DNA of 64,000 bases from Acidimicrobiia bacterium (GCA_016649895.1 JAENWR010000004.1:1-64000), one strand, 5' to 3'. Positions 27,578-36,527 are shown, counted from the first letter of the stretch. The notes: generated by a model from the letters alone, not told the origin. Program-made: numbers and translations.

Positions 27578-27743
27578 GGTGCCCGCTTTCGATTCAACCG
27601 TGGGGCGGTGTTGCCCCGACCGCCAAACCGTACGAAGGGCCTATGACAGTTACATCGGTGTCATTTCGGTCTGCGGCGGAGACGGAGCTCGCGTCGCTCG
27701 CCGGCGCGGTGGGCCGCGCCCGATCGGAGGTCGGACGGCGACG

Positions 27744-27755
27744 TAGCGTACCCTC
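27744..27755 (+). promoter_or_regulatory. -10 hexamer TAGCGT, 6 bases before the start at 27756
   Basis: TAGCGT, then 6 bases, then ATG. Same leaderless spacing as elsewhere in the window. Confidence 0.45.
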
Positions 27756-29036
27756 ATGCGCGAGCGGTGGCGTTGGTGTGGGCAGTGGTGGTTCCTCGGC
27801 TCCGTCGCTCTGCTCGCGATCAACGACCACGTCCTGAAGGACACGTTTTCCGGCTGGTGGACCGGCAAGCTCAGCGACGTTGCCGGACCGGTGGTGGTCG
27901 CCACCCTGCTCGCCGTCGTCGTCGGCCGCACCGCTGGCACCGTCACGGCGGCCGTCGGGTTCGCCGTCCTCAAGACCGTGCCCGCAGTGGCTGCGCTCGC
28001 CGCACCTGTGCTCGGCGGCGTCACCCTCACCGATCCCACCGACCTCGTCGGCCTCATCGCGCTGCTTCCCGCCTGGCACTTCATGGAACGCAGCCCCGGA
28101 CCCGCACCTTCCCCTCCACTGGCGACCGGCACCGGCTCAAATCGGACTGCCCGCCGCCAGCGGGTGGTCGCCGTCGCCGGGGCCCTCAGCGCCGTCGTCG
28201 CCACCACCGCCACCTCACCGGCGGAGCCTCCGACCTACGTCGGGCTGACCGTGGTCGACTCTCACATCTACACGACAGAGTCCGGCTACGACGACACCCC
28301 GTGGGCCCGCAGCGACGACGGGGGGCTCACCTGGGAGCCGGTGCCGATCGTCGATGTCCCCGACGTTGCACGACCTGAGGAGCCCCCCGACTCCACCTCC
28401 ACCTCGACCACCCTGAACCCACCACCGGAGGAGGCGTGCCGTTCCGACGGTTGGTGCTTCGCGGCCACCGGGGAGTCGATCGACGAGAAGCCACCGGGCG
28501 GGGAGTGGCGCCGATCGTTCTGGTTCACCGACACCCAGCGCGACGTCGCGGAGTACCGCGGGCAGGGCATCAGGATGTTCCCGTTCAACGCCATCGCCGT
28601 CGTGCCCACCGACACGGGCGAGAACGTCGTCGGCACCGTCGACGGGCACGGGGTCGTCATCCTCACGGTTGACGGTGAGTGGCAGCAGCGCCCGGTGCTC
28701 GAGACCGAGCCGGCCGACATCTCGGACACGGTCGTGCCCCTTCGCTACGCCAAATGGATCGCCATCGCCGCCGGGCCGCTCGGTGTGGCACTCGCGCTCG
28801 TGCAGGCGTGGCGACGAGCCAAGCGCGGCATCCGAACGGGCGGCGCGCCGTTCCTGGCCGTGCTGGTCGGGCTCGTGTTCTGGTCGGCCTGCCTGGTGGT
28901 GTGGTCGATCGGCACCTGGCAGCGGTGGTCGCCGACGCTCGTCGCGGTCGGGCTCGTCGTCCTCGCTGTCGGCGCTGTGGTGGCCCCGCAGGTGTACCTG
29001 CGCCGGGGTCGCAGGGTGCCGGATCGAGAGGTGTAG
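27756..29036 (+). CDS. Hypothetical integral membrane protein
   Basis: A 426-residue protein. The N-terminus has three hydrophobic segments within residues 10-110, including AGPVVVATLLAVVVGR and VGLIALLPAWHF. A large polar region (about residues 150-325) with a Thr/Pro-rich linker is probably extracellular and contains two Cys (CRSDGWCF). Two or three further transmembrane helices follow near the C-terminus (IAIAAGPLGVALALVQAW, FLAVLVGLVFWSACLVVWSI, LVAVGLVVLAVGAVVAP). The polar part has a repeating SDDGGLTWEPV-like phrase typical of beta-propeller (sialidase/BNR) blades, but only one is clear. No function assigned. Confidence 0.6.
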   Translation: MRERWRWCGQWWFLGSVALLAINDHVLKDTFSGWWTGKLSDVAGPVVVATLLAVVVGRTAGTVTAAVGFAVLKTVPAVAALAAPVLGGVTLTDPTDLVGLIALLPAWHFMERSPGPAPSPPLATGTGSNRTARRQRVVAVAGALSAVVATTATSPAEPPTYVGLTVVDSHIYTTESGYDDTPWARSDDGGLTWEPVPIVDVPDVARPEEPPDSTSTSTTLNPPPEEACRSDGWCFAATGESIDEKPPGGEWRRSFWFTDTQRDVAEYRGQGIRMFPFNAIAVVPTDTGENVVGTVDGHGVVILTVDGEWQQRPVLETEPADISDTVVPLRYAKWIAIAAGPLGVALALVQAWRRAKRGIRTGGAPFLAVLVGLVFWSACLVVWSIGTWQRWSPTLVAVGLVVLAVGAVVAPQVYLRRGRRVPDREV

Positions 29037-29253
29037 GTCTGAACGACCTTGTTGAGGGCGATCGTCCTGCATGCCCGGCGACTCGAAGCAGGTGTCCTCT
29101 CCGTCGTCCTTCGAGGTGCTCAGCGGCGAGCCGGCGCGGCAGCTGCTCCTGTCGCCGGTCCGGTCACCAGCGCCTGACCTCCGAGTCGCATGCACCCGCC
29201 CACACGGTCTCGCCCCCCGCTCGCGTCCGTCGGATCACGACCAGGAGGTGGGC

Positions 29254-29538
29254 ATGGGGCTGATCGACGAGATCCCTCGCTGGCAGTACCGGATCGTCAA
29301 CTCGGGGACGTTCAGCACGGCGGAGCGGCTGGGGATGGCGCTCTCCTACTTCGGTCAGCAGGCCTGGGAGCACGTCACCGTGTACGACAAGGCTTCCAAC
29401 TGGGTGCAGGGGTTCGAGAAGGGGTTCATCCTGTTCAAGCGAGCGGTCCCGCCGGGCGAGCAGCCGGAGGGAGGGTGGTCCGAGGTGTGGACCGCCGACC
29501 ACGTCATTGCGGCGTACAACGCGCTGACGGCGCCCTGA
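29254..29538 (+). CDS. Small hypothetical protein, DUF4177-like
   Basis: 94 residues; the ATG at 29254 is preceded by AGGAGG. The pattern WQYRIVNSG ... LSYFGQQAWEHVTVYD ... FEKGFILFKR resembles DUF4177 proteins (strand-helix-strand, ending in a KR motif). Function unknown. It stands alone before the SNF2 helicase gene. Confidence 0.6.
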   Translation: MGLIDEIPRWQYRIVNSGTFSTAERLGMALSYFGQQAWEHVTVYDKASNWVQGFEKGFILFKRAVPPGEQPEGGWSEVWTADHVIAAYNALTAP

Positions 29539-29581
29539 TCCCCACACAGGTGACTCCACCACCCAAGTACGGTCCGCATCC

Positions 29582-31780
29582 GTGAGCGACACCTTCGCCC
29601 CGTCGACCGACTCGGCCACCACCATCCTCGAGACGATCGACGAGCTGCGCGCCCAGATCGCTGCGCTGCTTGAGCTGCGGGTGTCGGTGATCGACACCGC
29701 CCGCCGCGCCCTCGACGACGCGCGCTCGGGGGCGGTGGCCGCGCAGCTCGACTCAATGCCCACCAGTGCCCTGAAGGAAGCCACCGACGGCCGCCTGCGC
29801 CTCGGCGCCATCGAGGAGGCCGGCCTCACCACCATCGGCCAGGTGCGCCGCGCCGGCCCGCGCGGCCTCGACGCCATCAACGGCGTGGGCCCCAAGACCG
29901 CCGTGCAGGTGATGGCCGCCATCGCCCACATCGAGGATGCGCTCGGCGACGCCGCCAGGGTGCGCTTCGACGTCGACGGTCGCCCGCCCACCCAGACCGC
30001 CCTGCTGTCGGCGCTGCGCCGCGTCGACCTGGTCGAGCGCCACGTCGAGCCGTTCGCCCCGCAGCTCGAGACGATCGCCGCCGCCATCGACGCCGACGTC
30101 GAGCCCGCCCGCCTCGCCACCAAGCGCCTGCGCCACTTCTTCGCCGGCGGCCAACGCAAGGCCGCCACCGCCGCGGCCCTCGAACGCCTCACCGACCTGC
30201 TGCTGTCGCCCGAGATGGCGCTGCTCGCCACCGAACTGGCGACCGCCCGCCAGCACCTCGGCACTACGGCGGCCCCGGCCGACGTGTGGGCCGACTACCT
30301 CGCCCGCCCCGTCGTCTACAACGGCCTGCTCGTCGAGCTGGCCGGCGTCGGCCACGACGCCGAAGCGGCCCACGGTCTGCTCCCCGAGGACATCGTCGCC
30401 CTCATCGACGCCTTCGAGCTCGACACCACGCTGCTCGAGGCATCGCTGCGCGGCTACCAGGCGTTCGGCACCAAGTTCGCCCTGGTGCAGAAGCGGATCA
30501 TCCTCGGCGACGACATGGGCCTCGGCAAGACCATCGAAGCCCTCGGCGTGCTCACCCACCTCGCCGCCACCGGCTCCACCCACTTCCTCGTCGTGTGCCC
30601 GGCCAGCGTGCTCGCCAACTGGGGCCACGAGATCGCCCGCCACACCCGCCTCGAGAAGACATGGCGCCTCCACGGCGATGGGCGCGACGCCGCCCTCGCC
30701 GACTGGATCGCCCAGGGCGGCACCGCCATCACCACCTTCGACACGCTGAAGGCCCTGCCCCGCCCCCAGATCCCGCTGCACGCCGTCATCGTCGACGAGG
30801 CCCACTTCGTGAAGAACCCGGCCGCCCAGCGCACCAAGGCGGTGCGGGCCTGGCTGGCCGACGCCCACCACGTGCTGTTGATGAGCGGCACTCCGATGGA
30901 GAACCGGGTGGAGGAGTTCCGGGTCCTCGTCGACCACATCCGCCCCGACCTCGCCGCCACCATCGACACCGCCCACGGCGTGGCCGGCGCCGACGCCTTC
31001 CGCCGCGCCGTTGCCCCCGTCTACCTCCGTCGCAACCAGACCGACGTCCTCGACGAGCTGCCGCCCCGCATCGAGGCGGCCGACTGGCTCGACCTCGAGG
31101 GTCCCGCCCTCACCGCCTACCGAGCCGCGGTGGCCGAGGAGAACTTCATGGGGATGCGCCGGGCCGCCTTCGCCACCGAGGACCCGCTCGACTCGCCCAA
31201 GCTCGCCCGCCTGATCGAGATCGTGGAGGAGGCGGTGGAGAACGAGCGCAAGGTGGTGGTGTTCTCGTACTTCCTCGACGTGATCGCCCGGGTGTACGCC
31301 GCGGTGGGGCCGCTCGCCGTCGGCCCGCTCACCGGCGCCGTGCCCGCCCCCGAGCGCCAGCTGCTCGTCGACGAGTTCTCGGCCCGCCCCGGCCCGGCCG
31401 TGCTCGTCAGCCAGATCGAAGCCGGGGGAGTGGGCCTCAACATCCAGGCGGCATCGGTGGTGATCCTCACCGAACCGCAGTGGAAGCCGACCACCGAGGA
31501 ACAGGCCATCGCCCGCTGCCACCGCATGGGCCAGGTGCGCCCCGTCGAGGTGCACCGCCTCCTCACCGAGGACAGCGTCGACGAGCGCATGGTGGAGATC
31601 CTCGCCGGCAAGTCGGCGCTGTTCGCCGACTACGTGCGCACCAGCACTATGCGCGACGCCTCGCCCGACGCCATCGACGTCACCGACGAGAAGAGCACCG
31701 CCGAGGTGGTCTCGCAGGCCCAACAGGAACGCCAGATCATCGACGCCGAGCGGGAACGGCTCGGCCTCGCCGCCGGCTGA
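29582..31780 (+). CDS. SNF2-family DEAD/DEAH-like helicase with N-terminal HhH
   Basis: A 732-residue ATPase. The N-terminal region has a helix-hairpin-helix (INGVGPKTAVQVMAAI, about residues 99-114), likely DNA-binding. The SNF2 core shows DDMGLGKT (Walker A, about residue 309), PASVLANW, VDEAHFVKN (DEAH, about 404), LMSGTPMEN (motif III), VSQIEAGGVGLNIQ (motif V) and RCHRMGQ (motif VI, about 646). Such proteins remodel protein-DNA complexes or aid repair. The start is GTG; TACGGT lies 8 bases before it, so the transcript may be nearly leaderless. The next gene is convergent. Confidence 0.85.
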   Translation: MSDTFAPSTDSATTILETIDELRAQIAALLELRVSVIDTARRALDDARSGAVAAQLDSMPTSALKEATDGRLRLGAIEEAGLTTIGQVRRAGPRGLDAINGVGPKTAVQVMAAIAHIEDALGDAARVRFDVDGRPPTQTALLSALRRVDLVERHVEPFAPQLETIAAAIDADVEPARLATKRLRHFFAGGQRKAATAAALERLTDLLLSPEMALLATELATARQHLGTTAAPADVWADYLARPVVYNGLLVELAGVGHDAEAAHGLLPEDIVALIDAFELDTTLLEASLRGYQAFGTKFALVQKRIILGDDMGLGKTIEALGVLTHLAATGSTHFLVVCPASVLANWGHEIARHTRLEKTWRLHGDGRDAALADWIAQGGTAITTFDTLKALPRPQIPLHAVIVDEAHFVKNPAAQRTKAVRAWLADAHHVLLMSGTPMENRVEEFRVLVDHIRPDLAATIDTAHGVAGADAFRRAVAPVYLRRNQTDVLDELPPRIEAADWLDLEGPALTAYRAAVAEENFMGMRRAAFATEDPLDSPKLARLIEIVEEAVENERKVVVFSYFLDVIARVYAAVGPLAVGPLTGAVPAPERQLLVDEFSARPGPAVLVSQIEAGGVGLNIQAASVVILTEPQWKPTTEEQAIARCHRMGQVRPVEVHRLLTEDSVDERMVEILAGKSALFADYVRTSTMRDASPDAIDVTDEKSTAEVVSQAQQERQIIDAERERLGLAAG

Positions 31781-31798
31781 GCCCGCGGTGGCGCCGAC

Positions 31799-32179
31799 TC
31801 AGCCCCCGCCCGCCGCGAAGGCGGCACACGACGGGCAGTCGTCGACCACGGGGTGCACGCAGTCCATGGTGTGCTCGATGTAGCCGAGCGCGGCGTCGAT
31901 GGCCGCTCGGTCGGCCACCAGGCGGGAGCGATGCGCATCGAACCGGGCCGTGCGGTCGGGCTTCGCGCCGCGGTGGAGGGCGACGATGTCGGCCAACGAG
32001 AACCCCACCCGCTGCAAGCGCCGAACGGTGAGGACGCCGGCGACTGTGGCCGGGTGGTAGCGGCGATGGCCGGCAGGTGTGCGCGTCGGCCGCAGGAGGC
32101 CGACGTCCTCCCAATGGCGAAGGACGTGGGATTCCTCGCCTGTCTGCTCGCACAGCTGCCCGATGGTGAGCGATGTCAC
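31799..32179 (-). CDS. MerR family transcriptional regulator, SoxR-like
   Basis: A 126-residue protein from the ATG at 32179. Winged HTH at residues 3-40 (TIGQLCEQTGEESHVLRHWE then GHRRYHP), a dimerisation helix, and a C-terminal metal-like Cys set (DCVHPVVDDCPSCAAF). Three Cys in this position recall the redox or metal sites of SoxR and related MerR proteins, though spacing differs from the SoxR [2Fe-2S] site. It is divergent from an MBL-fold hydrolase gene, and a perfect 18-bp palindrome lies between the two. The signal is not known. Confidence 0.82.
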   Translation of the reverse strand: MTSLTIGQLCEQTGEESHVLRHWEDVGLLRPTRTPAGHRRYHPATVAGVLTVRRLQRVGFSLADIVALHRGAKPDRTARFDAHRSRLVADRAAIDAALGYIEHTMDCVHPVVDDCPSCAAFAAGGG

Positions 32180-32190
32180 GCGTCTGCCCC

Positions 32191-32223
32191 TTGACCTCAG
32201 GTCGACCTGAGGATCGACATTAA
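32191..32223 (+). promoter_or_regulatory. MerR/SoxR-type operator and promoter
   Basis: CCTCAGGTCGACCTGAGG (32195-32212) is a perfect palindrome and is close in form to the known SoxR site. It overlaps a -35-like TTGACC (32191-32196), and a weak -10 lies about 19 bp on (32216-32223), the stretched spacing typical of MerR-regulated promoters. It faces the MBL hydrolase gene. Confidence 0.6.
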
Positions 32224-32262
32224 CCCCGGCGACCGAGGTCCGGTGCGCCGCTGGAGGTCCAC

Positions 32263-33078
32263 ATGCCCACGATCCACCACCTCGATGGCGCCACGCTGCG
32301 TCCTGCCGGCGGGCTCGAGCTCGTCGGCGCCGACGAGCTCGTGTCGCACGTGTTGGTCATCGAGCTCGGCTCCCGCCTGGTGCTCGTCGACGCCGGCATC
32401 GGACTGGCCGATGTGGCGTCGCCCATCGAACGGCTCGGTGCCGAGTTCTGCGAGCTCTCCGGGCCGGTCCTCGACGCCGACCGCACCGTCGCCCGCCAAC
32501 TCGGTTCCCTCGGGCTCGTCGCAGACCAGGTGACCGACGTGCTCGTCACCCACCCCGACCTCGACCACGTCGGCGGGCTGGCCGACGTTCCCCAGGCCCG
32601 GGTGCACGCCCACCCCGACGCCGTCACTGCCGTGCGGCACCCGACCGAGCCTCGTGACATCGACCGCGTCCACGCCGCCCAATGGGCCCACGAGGTGGAG
32701 TGGGCCCCTGCCCCCACGCCCCGTGCGCCATGGCACGGTCTCGACGCGTGGTCGCTCGACGACTTCGGCGACGACATCGTGATGGTGGGGCTGCCCGGCC
32801 ACGCCACCGGCCACGTCGGCTACGCGGTGCGGAACGGTGGCGGCTGGCTGCTGCACGCCGGCGACGCCTACTTCCACCGGGCCGCGGTGGCCGGTGGTGA
32901 GGTGCCGCCCGGCCTGGAGATCTTCGAGGGCATCGTCGAGCAGGACCGCGCCGCCCGCCTCGACACCGTGGCGCGCCTGCGCGCCCTGCCGCCCGAAGTG
33001 ACGGTCGTGTGCTCCCACGACCCAATCGAGCTCGCGGGGGTGCGTGAGCGCGGGGCGTCGCCACGCCCCGGCGTCTGA
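32263..33078 (+). CDS. MBL-fold metallo-hydrolase
   Basis: A 271-residue metallo-beta-lactamase-fold protein. The metal motif THPDLDHVGG (about residues 91-100) replaces the usual HxHxDH with HPDLDH. Further ligands are likely in GLPGHATGHVGY (His), HAGDAY (Asp) and CSHDPIE (His) towards the end. The family includes lactonases and glyoxalase-like enzymes; the substrate cannot be told. GGAGG lies 7 bases before the ATG. It is divergent from and probably activated by the MerR protein through the palindrome at 32195-32212. Confidence 0.8.
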   Translation: MPTIHHLDGATLRPAGGLELVGADELVSHVLVIELGSRLVLVDAGIGLADVASPIERLGAEFCELSGPVLDADRTVARQLGSLGLVADQVTDVLVTHPDLDHVGGLADVPQARVHAHPDAVTAVRHPTEPRDIDRVHAAQWAHEVEWAPAPTPRAPWHGLDAWSLDDFGDDIVMVGLPGHATGHVGYAVRNGGGWLLHAGDAYFHRAAVAGGEVPPGLEIFEGIVEQDRAARLDTVARLRALPPEVTVVCSHDPIELAGVRERGASPRPGV

Positions 33079-33087
33079 GGTGCTGCC

Positions 33088-33699
33088 CTAGCCCGCGGGG
33101 GCGGTCGCCACGGCGAGGAACAGCGGGAACGTGCCGTTCTCGCGCTGCACCGAGTGGCAGTCGTCGATCGACACGTCGGTGAAGCCGGCCGCCTCGAGCT
33201 GTGCGGCCAGTGCCGTACGTCCGAAGCCCTTGTGCACGGGCGAGTCGTGGCCGTGGAACGAGCCGTCCTCGGCGTCGAGGTCGACGATGCAGATGCGGCC
33301 ACCGGGATCGAGCAGCGTGGCCACGCTGGCGATCACCGCGTCGGTGTCGGGGATGTGGTGCAGAGCCATGAGCGACACGACCAGATCGAACCGCTCGTCG
33401 GGCAGTGGGCCCTCGGCCAGGTCGATGTCCCACACCCGCGCATCGGGCAGTGCACCGGCGGCCACCTTGTCCTCCATCACCTGGCGCATGCCGGCCGAGA
33501 TGTCGGTCAGCGTCACCGGGCCGACGTCGTCGCGCAGCGCCTGGGTGAGCAGCCCCGTGCCGGCACCGAACTCGAGGACTCGCATCGACGGGTCGAGCGG
33601 CACCGCCCGGCGGATGGCGTCGGCCACCCGGTTGGCCCGTTCGATCTTGCCCGGGTCGTCGTCCCAGGTAGCGGCCCGTTCGTCGAAGTCGTGATCCAT
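33088..33699 (-). CDS. Class I SAM-dependent methyltransferase
   Basis: About 203 residues from the ATG at 33699. Motif I VLEFGAGTGLLTQAL (about residues 42-56), acidic motif LTDISAGM, and the later SLMALHHIPD phrase (post-motif) define a class I SAM methyltransferase of the UbiE/Methyltransf_11 type; substrate unknown. TAGGGT lies 7 bases upstream, so the message is probably leaderless. The first 14 codons are repeated in direct orientation exactly 4,000 bp to the right (37,661-37,702), next to the end of a membrane-protein gene, so an islet seems to have inserted at this gene's 5' end and rebuilt it. Confidence 0.82.
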   Translation of the reverse strand: MDHDFDERAATWDDDPGKIERANRVADAIRRAVPLDPSMRVLEFGAGTGLLTQALRDDVGPVTLTDISAGMRQVMEDKVAAGALPDARVWDIDLAEGPLPDERFDLVVSLMALHHIPDTDAVIASVATLLDPGGRICIVDLDAEDGSFHGHDSPVHKGFGRTALAAQLEAAGFTDVSIDDCHSVQRENGTFPLFLAVATAPAG

Positions 33700-33702
33700 G
33701 CC
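33661..33702. repeat. Direct repeat, left copy (islet boundary)
   Basis: 42 bp, repeated at 37,661-37,702. The 32 bp of 33,671-33,702 match with a single mismatch; the other 10 bp have two. The copy includes the ATG and first codons of the methyltransferase. Candidate attachment site. Confidence 0.7.
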
Positions 33703-33755
33703 CGGCACCCTATGGCGAGGGTGGGCCGTCGATCTCGAACACCGACAGACGCCAT

Positions 33756-33786
33756 TGTAGTCACATGGCCGTCTATGATGACTACA
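33756..33786. promoter_or_regulatory. Inverted-repeat operator over the Phd antitoxin promoter
   Basis: TGTAGTCA (33756-33763) and TGACTACA (33779-33786) form perfect 8-bp arms with 15 bp between. A -10 hexamer TATGAT (33774-33779) lies inside and is followed by 6 bases and the ATG at 33786. The right arm ends at the start codon, so the antitoxin would cover its own leaderless promoter. Confidence 0.6.
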
Positions 33787-34043
33787 TGGACGTGGCCATC
33801 CGGGAACTCAAAGCCAAGCTGTCGTCGTACGTGGAACGTGCCGCCTCCGGGGAACACATCACGGTGACCGATCGCGGCAGGCCAGTGGCCATGCTCGGCC
33901 CTCCGATCGGGCAGGTGGATCTCGACGCCGCCGCCGACGATGGTTGGCTCACGCCGGCAACAACCACCGGGCTGGCTCCCGTCCGCCGGCACCGCGCCGT
34001 TCGATCGGTCCTCGAGGTGCTCGACGAAGACCGCGCCGAGTGA
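33786..34043 (+). CDS. Phd/YefM-family antitoxin
   Basis: 85 residues from the ATG at 33786. An upstream ATG at 33765 is in frame but lies inside the operator, so the later one fits the promoter better. The N-terminus has the Phd/YefM signature: IRELKAKLSSYVERAASGE and VTDRGRPVAML. It binds DNA and neutralises the toxin encoded downstream. Its stop overlaps the GTG of the PIN toxin. Confidence 0.85.
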   Translation: MDVAIRELKAKLSSYVERAASGEHITVTDRGRPVAMLGPPIGQVDLDAAADDGWLTPATTTGLAPVRRHRAVRSVLEVLDEDRAE

Positions 34044-34441
34044 CGCTCTACGTCGACAGCAGCGCGCTGCTGAAGCGGTACGTCGACGAAGCCGACTCGG
34101 ATCGCGCTGTCGAGCTCCTGTCGAGCGATCCGCAACTGGTCACCGGCCGGCACACAGTCGTGGAGATCCGCCGGAACCTCGCGCGGCTCTTGGAGCCGAC
34201 GGCCGCGACTGCGAGTCGGGCGGCCTTCGCGGCAGACCTCACCGCCATTTCGATCATTGATCTCGACGCCGCGACCTGTGAGCTCTCCGCAACGATCGCC
34301 GAGCAGACGGGCGTGCGCAGCCTCGACGCCCTGCACCTGGGCGCCGCCAGCCGGCTCGGCACGGCGATGACCTTCCTCACCTTCGACGTGCGTCAGGCAC
34401 AGGTGGCACGATCGCTCGGATTCAGCGTCGCCGGCGTCTGA
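34040..34441 (+). CDS. vapC: VapC-like PIN toxin
   Basis: 133 residues from the GTG at 34040, overlapping the antitoxin stop. PIN acidic residues are seen as YVDSSALLKRY (Asp 5), a Glu in TVVEIRRNLARL, RSLDALHLGAA (Asp), and FLTFDVRQ (Asp). PIN toxins paired with Phd antitoxins are RNases. Together with the antitoxin it opens the 4-kb islet bounded by direct repeats. Confidence 0.85.
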   Translation: MTLYVDSSALLKRYVDEADSDRAVELLSSDPQLVTGRHTVVEIRRNLARLLEPTAATASRAAFAADLTAISIIDLDAATCELSATIAEQTGVRSLDALHLGAASRLGTAMTFLTFDVRQAQVARSLGFSVAGV

Positions 34442-34642
34442 GCTTCGCATTCGGGGTGCCGTTCGGGCTTGTGCTCGGCAACTGGGCGTCACGTGCAGAA
34501 CGTAGGTGCCGGCCGACGGGTCCTTCGTGTGGATCGTCGAGCGATCGCGGCGCTCCTGGATTGACGTCCGGGGGCGCGCTCCGATTGTTCCGCGCGGTCA
34601 AGGGCTCGTGCCGGCCGCGAGTGATCGAGTTCACTTGAGGCC

Positions 34643-35422
34643 GTGGCTGCCCCTTCAGAAGCGGCGATCGAGCTCTACCGCTCGGCGCTGCTTGACCCAT
34701 CGCTGCGGGAACTGCGCGAGGACTACTGCCGTGTGACCGCCGGTGCGTTGCGCGGCGTTGCCGGGTGGCTCGGCATGGACGCCTACTTGGGCGGAGGCGA
34801 CGTGACGGCTGGCCGGGCAGCGGATCGCCAGGACGAAGAGCGGTTTGTGGCGTTTCGCGGTGCGGCGTCGGTGATCGAGATGGCGAACGAGCTCGCAGCC
34901 GGTGCCCTCGCTCTCATCGATCAGAACCTTCGATACGCGTCAAGCGCCATGATCCGACAACTCATCGAGACCGAGTATCTGTTGACGGCCTTCGCCCTCG
35001 AGTTCTCTCGTGCAGCCGACTGGACCCGAGCGACGCCTGACGAGATCAGGAAGAAGTTCTCGCCGAAGGCGATGCGGGCCCTCGGTGGCTTCTCCAACCT
35101 TGAGTACTGGCAGCACTGCGACATGGGCGGCCATCCCGCACCGTCGGGTCGACCGTTGCTCCGCTTCAACTTGGCTGCGAACCCTGCCGACGACGAGTTC
35201 CTCTCTGCGTCGGTTTGGGGCGACCTGGCCCAACATCTCCGGCGGTTGTGGCAATCCGCCGACAGTTTGCTTTGCGACCAGCACGCTCGCTACGCCGACG
35301 TGCGTAGCGCGGAACGCGAGTCAGTCGCTCTGGCGGACGAGCGGTGGAGCGCAGCCGATCCACTCGCACAGCCTGTTGACTTCGCGTTGCTTGACGGGCT
35401 CCTGGAAGGCGACGGATCGTAG
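34643..35422 (+). CDS. Hypothetical helical protein in toxin-antitoxin islet
   Basis: 259 residues from a GTG. Mostly alpha-helical by composition: GAASVIEMANELAAGALALI, SSAMIRQLIETEYLLTAFAL, then a polar middle and a helical C-terminus. The helical bundle pattern recalls DUF5677/HEPN-like proteins, but no R-x4-H motif is seen, so I do not call it HEPN. It lies between a Phd/PIN pair and an AbiE pair, so a defence-related role is possible. Confidence 0.5.
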   Translation: MAAPSEAAIELYRSALLDPSLRELREDYCRVTAGALRGVAGWLGMDAYLGGGDVTAGRAADRQDEERFVAFRGAASVIEMANELAAGALALIDQNLRYASSAMIRQLIETEYLLTAFALEFSRAADWTRATPDEIRKKFSPKAMRALGGFSNLEYWQHCDMGGHPAPSGRPLLRFNLAANPADDEFLSASVWGDLAQHLRRLWQSADSLLCDQHARYADVRSAERESVALADERWSAADPLAQPVDFALLDGLLEGDGS

Positions 35423-35639
35423 AACCCCGCTCCCGGCGGCCCGGCCAGCCCTACGCTGTTGCTGAACGGAGGTGCCGCTCCTCGGCAAAGTGAGTTCCGG
35501 ACGGCGAGACAGAGAGCTGCCAGTAGCGCCGCCTACGTCGGGAATCGGCGCTCATTGGGCTCAGCCGGGCCCTCGTGGAGCACGTACTCCTTGCCGACGC
35601 CGTACGCGTCGTCGGCGACCCAGAGGCTTGTTCGGTTTC

Positions 35640-36527
35640 TCAGGGAAAGCCCCCAGCGGCGGTCGCTCGTTCGACCTCGGCGCGGTCGCGTTCATCGCAC
35701 CGCGCCCAGCGGAGCTCGTCGTCGTCGAGGTCCGCCAAGAACGCGAATCGCGCGCGCACGTGACGCTCCCAACTGGGAAGGTCGACGGGCTGGGTGAGCT
35801 TGCCCAGCGAATCGGGTCTGAAGTTCTGCGCTCGGCGTGGCTGAAGGACGTCGTCCGGGTCGACAGGTCGGTTCCCGCGGCCGTCGTCTACAACGTCGCC
35901 CCAGACCTTGAGCACCCAGAGCCTGCGCACGACAGGTTCGGCGATGTGGCGGCCGGCGAACTGATCCAGGTCGTACAGATCCCGGCCAAGGGCCACGCGT
36001 CGATAGCGCGCCAGCTTCTCGGCGCACGCCTCGGCCTCGGCGATCACGGGCAACGTCGGCAGGTCGAACCCGTACGACTTGTGCACGCGAAGCGCGAGGA
36101 AGGGGAGCCGTTCCGGCGCCATCGCCAGCGGTCGGCGAGCGAACTCGACGCTGGCACCAACATCAGGCATGCCCAGCTCGGTGTGCTCGACTCGCATGTC
36201 CCAGTGCCGTCCATCGTCGCTCGCTCTTCCGAGGCTGAACACGAAGCCGCCTACCGACTGGCCGTCGATCGCAGCGCATACGTCCAGCACGGTCCCTTCG
36301 TCGGGGCATGCGAAGTCCAGGTCTGTCGAGAATCGACCGGCGTTGCCGAGCCGACACTTTCGAAGGCTGGTCCCACCCTTGAAGACGAGCTCGTCGCTCT
36401 CGAAGAGACCATGCTGATCGAGCATCCAGAGGAGGTGGTCCTGCGCGACGTCGAGAAGTGCGGCCCCGTATGTGTCGTTGCGTCCGGCGCCGTGGAGGGA
36501 CACGAGCGCCTGTGTCGGGCCCGCCAT
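35640..36527 (-). CDS. abiEii: AbiEii-family nucleotidyltransferase toxin
   Basis: 295 residues. The nucleotidyltransferase signature is intact: FKGGTSLRK (about residues 49-57) followed by RFSTDLDFA (DxD, about 65-73), with HWDMRVEHTE and EAEACAEKLARYRR further on. AbiEii proteins are type IV toxins that modify tRNA or other targets by nucleotide transfer and stop growth. The start lies 3 bp after the stop of the AbiEi antitoxin gene, as usual for the pair. Confidence 0.88.
   Translation of the reverse strand: MAGPTQALVSLHGAGRNDTYGAALLDVAQDHLLWMLDQHGLFESDELVFKGGTSLRKCRLGNAGRFSTDLDFACPDEGTVLDVCAAIDGQSVGGFVFSLGRASDDGRHWDMRVEHTELGMPDVGASVEFARRPLAMAPERLPFLALRVHKSYGFDLPTLPVIAEAEACAEKLARYRRVALGRDLYDLDQFAGRHIAEPVVRRLWVLKVWGDVVDDGRGNRPVDPDDVLQPRRAQNFRPDSLGKLTQPVDLPSWERHVRARFAFLADLDDDELRWARCDERDRAEVERATAAGGFP

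Noticed and set aside
29753-32031. Very long frames in other phases across the SNF2 helicase gene
   Set aside because: Composition is almost entirely Gly/Val/Ala/Glu or Arg/Pro/His, as expected from third-position GC bias; only the plus-strand SNF2 frame has motifs.
34643-35422. HEPN assignment for the islet's unknown protein
   Set aside because: Helical layout fits, but no R-x4-6-H motif is present, so only a hypothetical call is justified.
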